This document shows positions 41,931 through 52,556 of a stretch of DNA of 64,000 bases, one piece after another. Numbering within the stretch: position 1 is the first letter of the stretch; every line of letters begins with the position of its first letter. The notes beneath the pieces were generated by a model. It was not told where the DNA came from, searched no databases, and saw nothing but the letters and a program-made list of their open reading frames with translations. The DNA lies in NCBI GenBank assembly GCA_024734495.1, contig JALMQS010000187.1, positions 13,505,128-13,569,127 on the forward strand. The letters run 5' to 3'. This stretch comes from Forficula auricularia. Lineage: Eukaryota > Arthropoda > Insecta > Dermaptera > Forficulidae. The translations under genes and the position numbers were made by a program.

Positions 41931-43022
41931 GACCTTCTCCGAGAAAAAGGGACCTAGTGTGTGAAAATGAAGTTTTGAGAAAAACGCATTTAAAGTTTCA
42001 TAACGCATTATCACTTTGAACACACCTTCAGTTGGGAGATGCGATTTGGTATGGTTAGTTATGATTGGGTGCCGACTTTGGTGACGTCATGCCTATGTGG
42101 TGACGTATTTTTTGTAAAAATAACTATAAGAAAGGAAAAGAATAAAGTGACGCTTCAGTCTTGTGCCAACTGTATAACGAGTGTTATCAATATCTCAAAA
42201 GTTGTTTCGCAATTTTGGTTCTTTTGTAATTTTGTTACTAAGCTGATGTTAATTTGAAGTAATTTTTATAAAAATGAATATTTCTGACAGTTTTGATGAT
42301 GATTTAAAAAGACTAGACTCGGTTTATGGCGATGATGAGATCGATATGACGTTATCTGAAAGTGTCGGTGCTAATACTTCGGGACTAACTGAAAATCAAA
42401 GTTTTTTGCATGATGTTTCCGAATCCAATATTATATCCGAATTGGAGGAATCCGTTGAAGATATACAAGAGTCGATGAACATCGATTTGATGTACGGAGA
42501 AAAATCCGAAGCATGTTGTTCGAAAGAATGTAATAAGATAATTCCAGAAAATCTTGCTATACAAAGCCGGCAATTTTTCCAAGAATTAAGTAAACCAGAA
42601 CAAGATTTAGTCCATTTGAGCCATTTGGAATTTCATCGACAACATTTATCGCTCGAAAACGTTTATAATACTGAAAGTCGGAAGAAGTATGGCCAAAGGG
42701 TAAAAAATAAATCCAGAGTTGATACAATGTACTTATTTCGTGGCATTCATATTTGTAGAAAGATGTTTTGTTTTATTTACGATGTTGGTTTAAAACGTTA
42801 TAAAAATTTGATTCGACATAGTGATAATGTTGGCTTTTCTGAACGAAAACATGAACTAAGTGGCAAGTCTTCAAAACGGCAATCGCGTGTGTTATCACCG
42901 GAATCACTTACTCGTATCGTTCAATTTATTTCATCTTATTCTACACCCTTTTAGGTACCAGAATCCACTCTTAAGTCCAAACCCGTTTTTGACACACTAG
43001 GTCCCTTTTCTCGGAGAAGGTC
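41931..43022 (+). mobile_element. TIR DNA transposon of unknown superfamily
   Basis: GACCTTCTCCGAGAAAA then GGGACCTAGTGTGT at the left is mirrored at the right end (ACACTAGGTCCCTTTTCTCG then GAGAAGGTC), about 34 bp with a 1-bp gap. It encloses one intact frame. The flanking target duplication is not obvious. Confidence 0.85.
42274..42954 (+). CDS. Acidic 226-residue protein of the TIR element, probably a transposase N-terminal part
   Basis: The uninterrupted frame starts MNISDSFDDDLKRLDSVYGD with an acidic N-terminal third. It then has CCSKECNKIIPENL (clustered Cys), a basic segment (SRKKYGQRVKNKSR), and FRGIHICRKMFCFIYDVGLK followed by SESLTRIVQFI-like helices. Cys-rich DNA-binding plus VCR-KAF-type helices occur at the N termini of several uncharacterised insect transposon proteins. 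The catalytic half is absent and the frame ends about 65 bp before the right TIR. I cannot name the family. It may be expressed as a truncated protein. Confidence 0.6.
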   Translation: MNISDSFDDDLKRLDSVYGDDEIDMTLSESVGANTSGLTENQSFLHDVSESNIISELEESVEDIQESMNIDLMYGEKSEACCSKECNKIIPENLAIQSRQFFQELSKPEQDLVHLSHLEFHRQHLSLENVYNTESRKKYGQRVKNKSRVDTMYLFRGIHICRKMFCFIYDVGLKRYKNLIRHSDNVGFSERKHELSGKSSKRQSRVLSPESLTRIVQFISSYSTPF

Positions 43023-43059
43023 ACATATAGGTATATATTATATATATATATAATAAATT

Positions 43060-43335
43060 CAAATCTTTTTAAAATCTTCAAAGTGTTTATTTTAATTCCA
43101 AACGTTTCGGAGAACTTCTCCGTTTATCATGGAAAAATTTGTAATTAAAGAATGAAAAATTTGCTTTCTCTAAGTTTTTAGAAAGCAACTAACAAACAAT
43201 AGTGTTGCTTTCTAAATAGACAAAGCAATTTTTATCCTTCTTTAATTACAAATTTTTCCATTGATTAAGGGAGAAATTCTCGCTGAAACGTTTGGAGTAA
43301 AAATAAAAATTTTGAAGATTGATTTTTAAAAAATT
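43060..43335. repeat. Foldback with decayed hammerhead-like motifs
   Basis: Arms 43065-43155 and 43220-43335 are inverted (TTGTAATTAAAGAA and complement). Minus strand 43095-43140 reads TGATAAA, CGGAG-AAGTT-CTCCG, AAACGTTTGG. Plus strand 43258-43302 reads TTGATTA, GGGAGAAATTCTC, GAAACGTTTGG. Both have lost core residues. Confidence 0.65.
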
Positions 43336-43565
43336 GTATTTATTTTAATTATAAAACGATCAATAACATTTTTTTCTTTTATATATATATATATACCTAT
43401 ATACTCGTATATATGTATTAGCGAAATGTAGGTAATTGAAAAACTTAAAATACTTAAAAAAACGCTTGAAATAAAATAAGTTTGCGATAATATTTCAACA
43501 TTATTTCTCTTTTTAGAATTGATGTGAAATTTGTTGTACTATAAATAGATATATTACATATATTA
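43336..43565. other. Unassigned sequence with a short TA tract
   Basis: Contains a TATATATA run near 43380. No gene was recognised. Confidence 0.4.
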
Positions 43566-43786
43566 CAGTAGAGTCCCAAAACTCGGTCTAATGTGGACCG
43601 AGAGTGGCCGAGTAAGTGAAAATGCTGAATTATCAAGAATGGGGTTAAAAAAGAATAAGTAAGAGTGTTTCCTCAGAAAATACAGAACTGTACTTGTATA
43701 TATTGTTTGCTATGCGCCCTGCCAGGGTATGGCCGAGTTATCCGGACTGGCGGGTTATCGACTGTCGAGTTTTCGGGACTCTACTG
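43566..43786. mobile_element. pogo-like MITE with TA target duplication
   Basis: Starts CAGTAGAGTCCCAAAACTCG and ends CGAGTTTTCGGGACTCTACT with a final G. TA flanks at 43564-43565 and 43787-43788. CAGTAGAGTC-type ends are typical of pogo/Tigger-derived MITEs. Confidence 0.85.
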
Positions 43787-44198
43787 TATTACCTTTCAGA
43801 GAAAGTTTTTTTTTTTAGAAATATACACCTGAAAATAATTGATAACAATCTGAAAGTATCAAAAAGTGAGATTAAAAGACACCCGTCATTAGATAAAAGT
43901 TAAAAATATTTAAACTATTTCGTCATCTCGTCGAGAAAAAAGTTCAAAATTTCGTAATTTAATTTACCACCAAAATTTACAGACTAATAAGATGCGTTTC
44001 GGATCATCAGAATCAAGATTGACTCGCTTCATGAACTTAGGCCCAGTAAATAAAAGATGAAATTTAATTTAAAATTGTATAGTATTTACCATACAATTAA
44101 TACATTAAAGTTTCGATTGCAGACGAGAAGGTGTAAGGCCGAATTGAATAACAAGTGCAATATTATTTTGCATAAATTTGCATGCAATATATTTTTCA
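43787..44198. other. Unassigned intronic sequence
   Basis: No gene or repeat recognised. Confidence 0.4.
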
Positions 44199-44206
44199 CA
44201 ATCATG

Positions 44207-44449
44207 CAGTAGCGGTTTCGGAGTATGGGAGCCCCGGAGAATCAAACTAAAGGGCCCTCTATTATTTATTCGATGAATTTATCAATACCATTTATAAGAT
44301 GTAAAATAATGCACATACATAATGACTACATTTTAATTTTAATTTAAAAAGGTATTTAATGAAAAATAGTAAATGGGATTCTGTGGGCTTCTTCGGATAC
44401 ATAGGATCCGGGCGGTCGCCCAGTCCACCCTCCGTTAAATCCGCCACTG
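44207..44449. mobile_element. hAT-like MITE with perfect 8-bp TSD
   Basis: Starts CAGTAGCGGTTTCGG and ends AAATCCGCCACTG. CAATCATG flanks both sides (44199-44206 and 44450-44457). The interior is 243 bp and non-coding. Confidence 0.92.
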
Positions 44450-44537
44450 CAATCATGCAAAAACGCAAATCATCAAGTTTATGTTCTGAATTAATCATGA
44501 CACATTATATTAAAATAAATAATAAATAAATCTAAAT

Positions 44538-46288
44538 CAGGGGTGTCCAACCTTTTGGGTTACACGGGGCGCATTTGAAGGAAAAACAAATGCCTTGGGC
44601 CGCATATAAAATTTACTAATTCCATTCATTTTTGTTAATCAAAAAATATAGCTAATAGAATCCACCAAGACAAAAAATTTAAAATGATTTTCTGAACGAA
44701 GAATTTTATGAAAAAAATCGGTTGTCTGTAAAGTCGGTTTACTGACGATAGTTGAACGTGACAACGCCATAAGAAAATACCATTCCATCAGTATTTTCTT
44801 ATGACGTTGTCACGTTCAACTATCGTCAGTAAACCGACTTTACAGACAACCGATTTTTTTCATAAAATTCTTCGTTCAGAAAATCATTTTAAATTTACAA
44901 AATACTTGAATAAAATTTATTGTTTAAATTTCTACTCGACTGTTAAAATTTAATTTTTGATTTTATTATTTTATAATAATAAATTTTGTATTGATATTAT
45001 TTCTTTCAGCAAGTAAACTGAATAAAAGTTGTTGTTCAATTAGTTACTTAATTATTTTTGCAAATTTAATTGTAATTTGTTGTAAAAAAGTAATTTTGAA
45101 TAATTTATTATAAGAATAAACTGTGATTAAATTATTGTTCATAAATCTTTTTGGAAACATCATTAAAATTTTTGTAACTGTAGCTTTTAAAAAGCCCGCC
45201 TCAATCTTTGTCGCTCGTTCCACGCTCTCGCTTGCACTTCAAGCCTTAAATGGAACGCCTCAGATGAGTCATGTTTTTTCGAGCGTGCAGCCGGCTTCAT
45301 CGAATTATAAGACATTGTCACGTCAAAAAGCAAAATATCATAGCATTATAATCTTTGAGTTCTTTACCTTCAGGATTTACTTTTTAAATTATTTATCTAT
45401 TTCTATTAGCAATTTGAAGTCTTTTAGAAATATATCGAGTATAATTATTTCTTAACATTTCCAAATTATTGAATTTATTGAATGTTTTCTCTATATACGT
45501 ACATATAATAACGAGTATCCAATTAGTCCAAGTGCAATAGTCAAAAGGCCATTCCTAGACTAATAGAAATTAAGAAATTAATTATCCTTTACTAGTCTAA
45601 AACAGGTCTGAACTTGTATTTAAATCCTTGCCTTAGATGCTATAAAGAAAGAGAGATCATTCTATTAGCGCATTTTTAAGTCATTTGTCTAGATTAATTA
45701 TTTTTAATTACTGAAATAATAAATATTAAAAAAATACAAATATGAGATAAAAAATAATTTTTAATTATTCTAAACTTGGTTATTTTTGTCACCTGATATA
45801 ATGATTATAATTTTGCTTTTAGTGAATTTTATTCTCGAAAATAGCTTTAGGTAGGTATGTAAATTCATTCATATTTTTAAAAAGTGAATAATTATTGGGA
45901 AGCCAGGAGGAATATTTGTTTCTGGCTAGATAATTTTTATGAAATTTTAATAAAGAGACATTATTAAATATTTCTTTCAGTTCAATGTCTGATTGCAGTG
46001 CCATACATTCAATCAGAAAGTTCACAGTTAAAATATTTCAATCTAATAAATATGACAAAATTGTGATTATTTTTTACGGAAATCTCGATATATTTTTTCA
46101 CATTCAAAATTGAAAATCTGCCTTTTATTCTTCGAAACCTTTTGGGGAGATTTTCTAATTTCTTCTTATTTTAGAAAAAAATATCAGGTCAAATTGTATC
46201 AGATATCTATCTTTTCTAGTAACATAAAAATATCAATGTTTTAAGGAAATGTATAATTTTATGTCGGGTCGCAGGTTGGACAGCCCTG
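44538..46288. mobile_element. hAT-like element, non-autonomous, carrying a palindrome
   Basis: Starts CAGGGGTGTCCAACC and ends GGTTGGACAGCCCTG, hAT-type TIRs. The flanks do not match, so the duplication has decayed or the ends belong to different copies. The interior has no transposase frame. It includes the palindrome at 44675-44896. Confidence 0.65.
44675..44896. repeat. Nearly perfect 222-bp palindrome
   Basis: Arms of about 100 bp around a loop near 44779-44794. CGATAGTTGAACGTGACAAC is mirrored by GTTGTCACGTTCAACTATCG with almost no mismatches. Confidence 0.9.
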
Positions 46289-46619
46289 ATGGTTGTTGAT
46301 TATTTCGTTCAGATGTCATGGGTAAGTTGCTATTTGTTGGTATTAACAGCTACCTTTTTTCAAAATTATTTAATAATGAACTACTTTATGCATGATCTTA
46401 GAAAATATTTTAATTACTAAGTCATTCAAGTATAGAGAATTATAATTTATCTTGAAAGATAACAATTCATCAATTCAAATTAATACTGGTGAAGCTTAAA
46501 TCTCTCTTAAATATAATTAACTTTTATTTATAGAAAAATACTTTCTGTTTATGTACGAGATTAGTAAAATAAAAACATATTTCTCTTAAGATTGGAGTAA
46601 TCTTGGAGACGGACTGATA
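46289..46619. other. Unassigned intronic sequence
   Basis: No gene or repeat recognised. Confidence 0.4.
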
Positions 46620-46686
46620 AGTGAATTAAGTGGATATAGAGGCAGTCAAAAAAGAAGAAGATAATTTACACTATCTTTTTATTCAT

Positions 46687-46730
46687 AAAACCGACGTTTC
46701 GGAGGATATTCCCTCCTTCTTCAGGGTTTT
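46687..46730 (-). ncRNA. Hammerhead ribozyme-like motif 5
   Basis: Minus-strand order: AAAACC (stem I), CTGAAGA core, extra A, GGAGG-GAATAT-CCTCC (stem II), GAAA, CGT, C, GGTTTT (stem I, six pairs). Fully intact. Confidence 0.8.
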
Positions 46731-46751
46731 GATTTCCTTCACTGACTTTTC

Positions 46752-46794
46752 AAAACCCTGAAGAAGGAGGAAGATCTTCCGAAACGTCGGTTTT
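46752..46794 (+). ncRNA. Hammerhead ribozyme-like motif 6
   Basis: Plus-strand order: AAAACC, CTGAAGA, A, GGAGG-AAGAT-CTTCC (one G-T pair), GAAA, CGT, C, GGTTTT. Inverted partner of motif 5, differing mainly in stem II and its loop. Confidence 0.8.
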
Positions 46795-46897
46795 ATGAAT
46801 AAAATAGTGTAAATGTATCTTCTTCTTTTTGTACTGCCTCATCAATATCCACTTAATATTTCTCTTAGTTGAAATAAATTATACTAATTAAACTTAC

Positions 46898-47066
46898 CCA
46901 CTGTAGAAGAAAATGTGCGCCTGCTAGCTAATTTGCCAGATCTTTGGGAGAAACTATTAATTCCATGACGAGCGGGTCCAATGAAGCCTGGGGTGCCCAA
47001 TGTGTAGAGTACGGGATTCACAGCGGCATTTAAGGGGAGCACGAAAACAGCCACCCAGGCAAAAAC
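46898..47066 (-). CDS. LGR-family GPCR, TM7 exon
   Basis: A 169-bp exon with acceptor CATTTTAG at 47067-47068 and donor GG-GTAAGT at 46896-46897. It encodes VFAWVAVFVLPLNAAVNPVL then YTLGTPGFIGPARHGINSFS, the complete TM7 with the NPxxY motif, and the start of the cytoplasmic tail (QRSGKLASRRTFSSTV). It starts in phase 0, matching the end of the 59842-60051 exon, and exits in phase 1. The pattern WVAVFVLPLNAAVNPVLYTL is close to relaxin-receptor-like LGRs. This exon is intact. Confidence 0.92.
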
Positions 47067-47340
47067 CTAAAATGAGAATAAATTCCAGTTGTTGAAGTTT
47101 TAATTAAAGCTGTTTTTATTAACAATGGCAGTGTGGTAGGGATAGAGAAATTACTCTTGGTGATTCAACAAGCACTCAAGCGACTCAAGGTAGCAAGCAC
47201 TTCTACTAGATTAAGAAAAGAGAAGAATCACCCGATAAAATTATACTATTCATTCTGTCTTAAATTATCAACAAGTAAGGGAAGTAAAGAAAAAAATAAA
47301 ATAAAATAGAGTAAAGGTAGGATGCGTTCCGAAATCAATA

Positions 47341-48552
47341 AATGGATCGTTGCTAAACTTAGTCATTTGAAATATTAATTTGTTTATTCCTTTATTATTA
47401 ATCAGATGAACCTAGCAAATAAATAAATTTTAAAGAATTAAAAAAGTACTATCTTACGGTAAAGAACTTTAAAATGTAATTTTCCTAAAAACTTAATAAA
47501 GGGTGGGCGATACAGATCTCCCACATTTTGAAGATGTATAAAAAAATGAAAAAATTTAACTAGAAACAAACTGAATATATTTTTGAAAAGTACATAATTT
47601 TTTTTTTATGTGTTCTAAACATTATATGAGACAAAAAAAGAGGGGATTCAAAAATGAAAATTCTAGCCCTTTCGACCAAACTCAACCAAATTTTGTATAC
47701 ATATTCTGTAGACCCCCAGAAGGCTAGAAATGCAAAAACTAATGTGTGGGGAAGGTCAAAAATGAAAATTCTAGCCCTTTCGATCAAAGTATATGTATAT
47801 AAAATTTGGTTGAATTTGGTCGAAAAGAGCTAGAATTTTCATTTTTGACCCCCCTATTTTGGATGGTTAGTTTTTGCATTTCTAGCTTGGGGTCCACAGA
47901 ATATGTATACAAAGGTTAGTTGAGTTTGGCCGAAAGGACTAGAATTTTCATTTTTGAGCCATCCCCCCTTTTTTGTCTAATATAATGTTTAAAACACATT
48001 AAAAGAAAAATTATTTTATGTTCTTTTCAAAAATATATTCTAGTTAAATTTTTTCATTTTTTATACCTCTTCAAAATGTGGGAGATCTTTATGCCCCATC
48101 TTGTATAACTTTTTGGGGGGTCTTTAAGATTATTAAATAAAATAGTAAATTTGATCAAATTGTTTAAGCGATTTTCAAAATATTTAGAAAAAACTAAAAA
48201 AGTACTAAAACAAAGTACTAATGTTAGTCGGTCGATATGAACCAAAAACTATTAGGCGCTTTAATTTCTTAAAATAATAGAATGTTTTCAATTTCATTTC
48301 TTTCGGTTGAACGGTGCTGAAAAAATCGTCTGCGAAAAAAAAGGCTAACATCCATCCATCAATACATCGCCACGGACTAAATTAAAAAATCGCACTTTTT
48401 AGGCTCTAGATGAGACCCCATGTAATTTTTGTCAAAATTGTCAGGTCCTTAAATTCAACCGGAATGAATACTAGAATTTGTGACTTTGGTTGAGACCATC
48501 GGCCGAGGAGCCTTTGAAGTCGCGCTTGGAGCAAATCTGATTACAATATTTA
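47341..48552 (-). mobile_element. Family H copy 6, split by a foldback
   Basis: On the minus strand the copy runs from the 5' part (48552 down to about 48110) to the 3' end with GGATCGTTGC-type remnant (47345). A separate foldback (47507-48107) is inserted in the middle, flanked by TA. Rejoining the halves matches copies 3 and 4. Confidence 0.8.
47507..48107. mobile_element. Foldback MITE, ~290-bp arms, TA target
   Basis: AAGGGTGGGCGATACAGATC at the left pairs imperfectly with GATCTTTATGCCCCATCTTG at the right. The interior repeats GAAAATTCTAGCCCTTTCG and its complement several times. Inserted at TA within family H copy 6. Confidence 0.8.
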
Positions 48553-48553
48553 T

Positions 48554-48690
48554 AACCGACTTCAAAAAAGAGGAGGTTCTCTATTCGACTGAATTTTTGT
48601 TTGTGCCTATGTTACCTCATATCTCCGCCAATTGTGAACCGATTTTGAAAAAAATTGCATTGGGTTCAGTCTACCTTCCCATTGGTCCCA
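48554..48690 (+). repeat. Repeat family P fragment
   Basis: Starts ACCGACTTCAAAAAAGAGGA and GGTTCTCTATTCGACTG. The same head occurs at 61262 and, inverted, at 7995. Confidence 0.65.
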
Positions 48691-48695
48691 TTTTT

Positions 48696-50617
48696 ACTTT
48701 ATCCAATGCGAAGCATGGGAGAAAGTATTGCAATCGGTCGCGCGGCAAGCGCGACTTCAACGGGTCCTCAGGTAAAGACTACGGAACCCATGGACTCAAT
48801 TAAGGTCACAAATTGAAGTATTCAATGAGATTGAATTTTAGCATGTGGCGGTTTTGCCAAAAGTTACCTGGAATCTCGTCGAGAGGCCAAAAAGTGCCAT
48901 TTTTTTGGAAGTGCGTGCGGATGGATGGATGGATGTTATCGTTTTTTTCGTCCACGATTTTTTCCACACCTTTGCACCGATTGAAATGAAATTGAAAACC
49001 TACCATCATTTTAACAAAATGAAGCGCTGATTAGTTTTTGGTACATATCGGCCCACAAACATTAGTATTATACAACATTATTTATTTCAGTACTTTTTTA
49101 GTTTTTTCTAAATATCTTTAAAATGACTTAACCAATTTTGATGAAATTTAATATCCTAATTAAGTACCTTGGGGCCGACAAAAAAGGTTAAATAAAGTTT
49201 TTAGTAAAATTATATTTTAAAGTACTTTACTCTAAAGTAAGATTTTTGAATTCTTTAAAATTTATTCATTTGATCTGTTTATGGTAATATAGGACTCATT
49301 TAACCTAACTAAGTAAGAGTGGATAGGCTTTTCTCTGTGAAATGCTAAAAATAGCGATTGATTCTCAACTAGTACTTGAGGAATAACCATTCTATATTGG
49401 ATTTTTGACGTTTCGGTTTTTATTGGTAACCATTGCTGAAGACATAGAGAAATCGACTTAAAACCAAAAATAGCGATTGATTCTCATCTAGTACTTGAGG
49501 AATAACCATTCTATATTGGATTTTTGGCGTTTCGGTTTTTATTGGTAACCATTGCTGAAGACATAGAGAAATCGACTTTAAACCAAAAATAGCGATTGAT
49601 TCTCATCTAATACTTGAGGAATAACCATTCTATATTGGATTTTTGGCGTTTCGGTTTTTATTGGTAACCATTGCTGAAGACATAGAGAAATCGACTTTAA
49701 ACCAAAAATAGCGATTGATTCTCATCTAATACTTGAGGAATAACCATTCTATATTGGATTTTTGGCGTTTCGGTTTTTATTGGTAACCATTGCTGAAGAC
49801 ATAGAGAAATCGACTTTAAACCAAAAATAGCGATTGATTCTCATCTAATACTTGAGGAATAACCATTCTATATTGGATTTTTGACATTTCGGTTTTTATT
49901 GGTAGCCATTGCTGAAGACATGGAGGAATCGACTTAAAATCAAAAATAGCCATCGATTCTCATCTGATACTTGAGGAATAACAATTCTACATTAGGTTTT
50001 TGACGTTTCGATTATTATGGGTAACCATTGCTGAAGACATGGAGGAATCGACATAAAATCCAAAAATAACGATCGATTCTTATCTAATACTAGAGGAATA
50101 ACCTTATTCCAGCTCCAAGTTTGAGTTGTTTGCCATAAAAGAATTTAGTCTTTTTTGATTTTAAGTCGATTCTTCCACGTTTTCAGTAGAGGTTGCCATT
50201 AATGGTCAAAACATCAAAAATGGAATGCAATAAGGTTATTCCTCTAGTATTAGATGAGAATCGATCGTTATTTTTGATTTTAAGTCGATTCCTCCATGTC
50301 TTCAGCAATGGTTACCAATAATAATCGAAACGTCAAAAACCTAATGTAGAATTGTTATTCCTCAAGTATTAGATGAGAATCGGTGGCTATTTTTGATTTT
50401 AAGTCGATTCCTCCATGTCTTCAGCAATGGTTACAATAATAACCGAAATGTCAAAAATCCAATGTAGAATGGTTATTCCTCGACTATTAAATGAGAATTA
50501 TTTTTAATTAATGTCAACATGAACTACAAATTGCAAGTGATATCTGATTAATAATAAAGGAACAAACATATTAATATTTCAAATGAATTTGAATAAAGTT
50601 TAGCAACGATCCGTTGC
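48696..50617 (+). mobile_element. Family H copy 4, full length with expanded array
   Basis: ACTTTATCCAA at 48696-48706, the conserved 5' region, then seven or so forward ~118-bp units, a central spacer near 50110-50170, inverted units to about 50480, the sub-terminal TTGAATAAAGT (one change) and the stem-loop GCAACG-ATC-CGTTGC at 50603-50617. It is the most complete member of the family and has no ORF. Confidence 0.85.
49350..50480. repeat. Convergent tandem arrays of a ~118-bp unit
   Basis: Forward units (AAATAGCGATTGATTCTCAT, TTTATTGGTAACCATTGCTG) from 49350 to 50110 and the same unit inverted from 50170 to 50480. Adjacent forward units at 49440-49860 are almost identical, indicating recent unit duplication. 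Confidence 0.9.
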
Positions 50618-50639
50618 AGTTTATTTTCCATAGATATTA

Positions 50640-50964
50640 GACCTTTTTTGTTAGGTTTGTTAGGCCTAACTTCTTTGTTTATGAACCGATTTCGATGATT
50701 CTTTTTTTATTCGAGGGGTATCTTAGGGATGGTGCCATATTAATTTGGTCAAGTTCTGATGATATGATCAACGACGAAATAACGTAAATCTCTAATTCTT
50801 TTGAGCAAATAATCGAAATTATGATAAATAAAATCTTTTAAGGTATTATATTAAGTCACTATTAATAACATCTCTAAAAAGAGAAAAATAAAAATAATTT
50901 TTATAAAAAAATAAATAATACCACTTCAAAAATTAAGTGCAACAAATAAAGTACACTAAAACGT
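50640..50964 (+). repeat. Family P copy, split by a LINE
   Basis: Contains GAACCGATTTCGATGATTC, TTGGTCAAGTTCTGATGATA and the left half of the family P hairpin (GTACACTAAAACGTATAAAA). The right half resumes at 52557, after the LINE, and ends at about 52860. Confidence 0.7.
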
Positions 50965-52556
50965 ATAAAATAATTATTATTTATTTATTTATTTATTTAA
51001 AACAATGCTCTGAGGTGGCTACCTCGTAGAGCAGAAACAGAAAGAATATATATACAAATAGTAGCATTTAAGTAAGCAAACATAACATATATAACATTTA
51101 AATGAGCAAACAGAAAGAATACATACATATAGTAACATTTAAATGAGAAACAGAAAGAATACAGGTATATAGCATATATGACATTTAAATGAGCAAACAG
51201 AAAGAATATAGGTATATAGTAAGATTTAAATGAGCAAGACTCTCCCAGCCCAGTGAGCAACCCAGAGTCAGCACAAGCAGGCGAATAGACCAGTGACACA
51301 TTACTCCAACCCAGCTCCCTGAGAAGATGCACCCTGAGTGAGCGATGAAAAGATGATGTTGAAAGCGATGTTCGGATATTTAATGGCAATGTATTCCACA
51401 ACCGAGCCGAGCTGACGACAAAGGATCTAGTGGCGATCTCAGTACGATGATTTGGAATTTGGATTAGTCTGCCGTCAGCTCTAATACTCGATTATGGATG
51501 GATGATTTGATGTGAACATGTTGTATATGACCATATTTGGGGTGAAACGCTAATAGTTTCAGAATGAACCTGCCAAGCATGAGAGGCGTCTCTGGAAGCC
51601 CTAAGCCAGCCAAGCCGACCGTAATATGGCGAATATGCGCTGCCTCGGGACATCAAGAATGAACCGTAGGCATGAATTCATCGCAACATCAAGACGAGCC
51701 GCGCGGGCCCCAGAGATCCCCACACACGAGCAACAATAATCAAATATTGGCATGATCAATGAATTTACCAGGTGCGCGCGAGTAGTCACAGGAATGAGGT
51801 GCCTTATTTTTATGAGCCGATGGAGACCCCAGAAGACCCGCCGTGATGTAGCATTTATCTGATCAGTCCACTTGAGGAGGAATCAAAAATGACACCTAGA
51901 TTTGCAGCAGACCTCGAGTAAACAATCTCAATTCCATCGACCTCCACTCGAGGGGAACGGTCAGCAAGCAGCAGTCTTTCACTATAGGAAGGGCCCCCAA
52001 TAAAGAGAGCCTCAGTCTTTCCCGGGTTTATCTTTAACCTATTTCTACGGGCCCAGTCGGCGTGCTGTCTCCTAACAATCCCATTAACAACCCCCACGGC
52101 CGACTCCACCTCGTTCGGACAAAAAGAAAGGTAAATTCTGGTAGGTCACTCATTCATGGAGATGATAGTTGCAGCCATCAAGACAGTCAGAGATGCTCGT
52201 GAAATAAATAGAGAGAACAGAAAAGAGGCCCTCAAACCGAGCCCCAGAGGAACCCCAGTAGAAACCGAAGGCGCCCAGCACAACTCAGCGGAAGACCCAG
52301 AAACTCTCTGCCATCTACCCTCCAGGTATGAAGAAAGCCACCGAAGGACACTCGCAGAAAAATTAAATCTGACAAGCTTATCCATCAACAAACCATGATC
52401 GACACAAATCGAAAGCCCGGCTAAAGTCAAAGAGAACCAAAAGAGTAACTCTTCCCCTGATCCATCGCCCACCTAATATCCTCTTCGCTGACCTTGAGAA
52501 GCGCAGTCTCGAGCGCTGTGGTTAGAACGGAAACCGGATTGTAGGGATTACAAAGC
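50965..52556 (-). pseudogene. Degenerate LINE (RT remnants), inserted in family P
   Basis: The minus strand carries RT remnants in several frames: VDHGLLMDKLVRFNFSASVL and SSYLEGRWQRV (52.4 kb), RRNRLKINPGKTEALFIGG (52.05 kb), HLVNSLIMPIFDYCC (51.75 kb) and MWNTLPLNIRTSLSTSSFHR (51.4 kb). The YADD segment is not recoverable. The (TTTA)n stretch at 50980-51000 is the tail. It resembles CR1/Jockey-type LINEs. Multiple frameshifts show an old copy. Confidence 0.8.

Larger units (their letters stand above)
46620..46862. mobile_element. Foldback carrying two hammerhead-like motifs
   Basis: AAGTGGATATAGAGGCAGTC near 46630 is mirrored near 46850, with one hammerhead-like motif per arm and a centre of about 20 bp near 46740. 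It lies 35 bp from the donor of the TM7 exon. Confidence 0.8.

Noticed and set aside
45123..45455. 110-codon open frame
   Set aside because: No recognisable domain, AT-rich composition like its surroundings, inside a hAT-like element with no transposase similarity.
48480..48803. 107-codon open frame
   Set aside because: Spans the junction of families H and P, so it is a chance frame across unrelated repeats.
49350..50480. CRISPR-like array
   Set aside because: Units are ~118 bp without unique spacers, include inverted units and lie in a eukaryotic transposable element.
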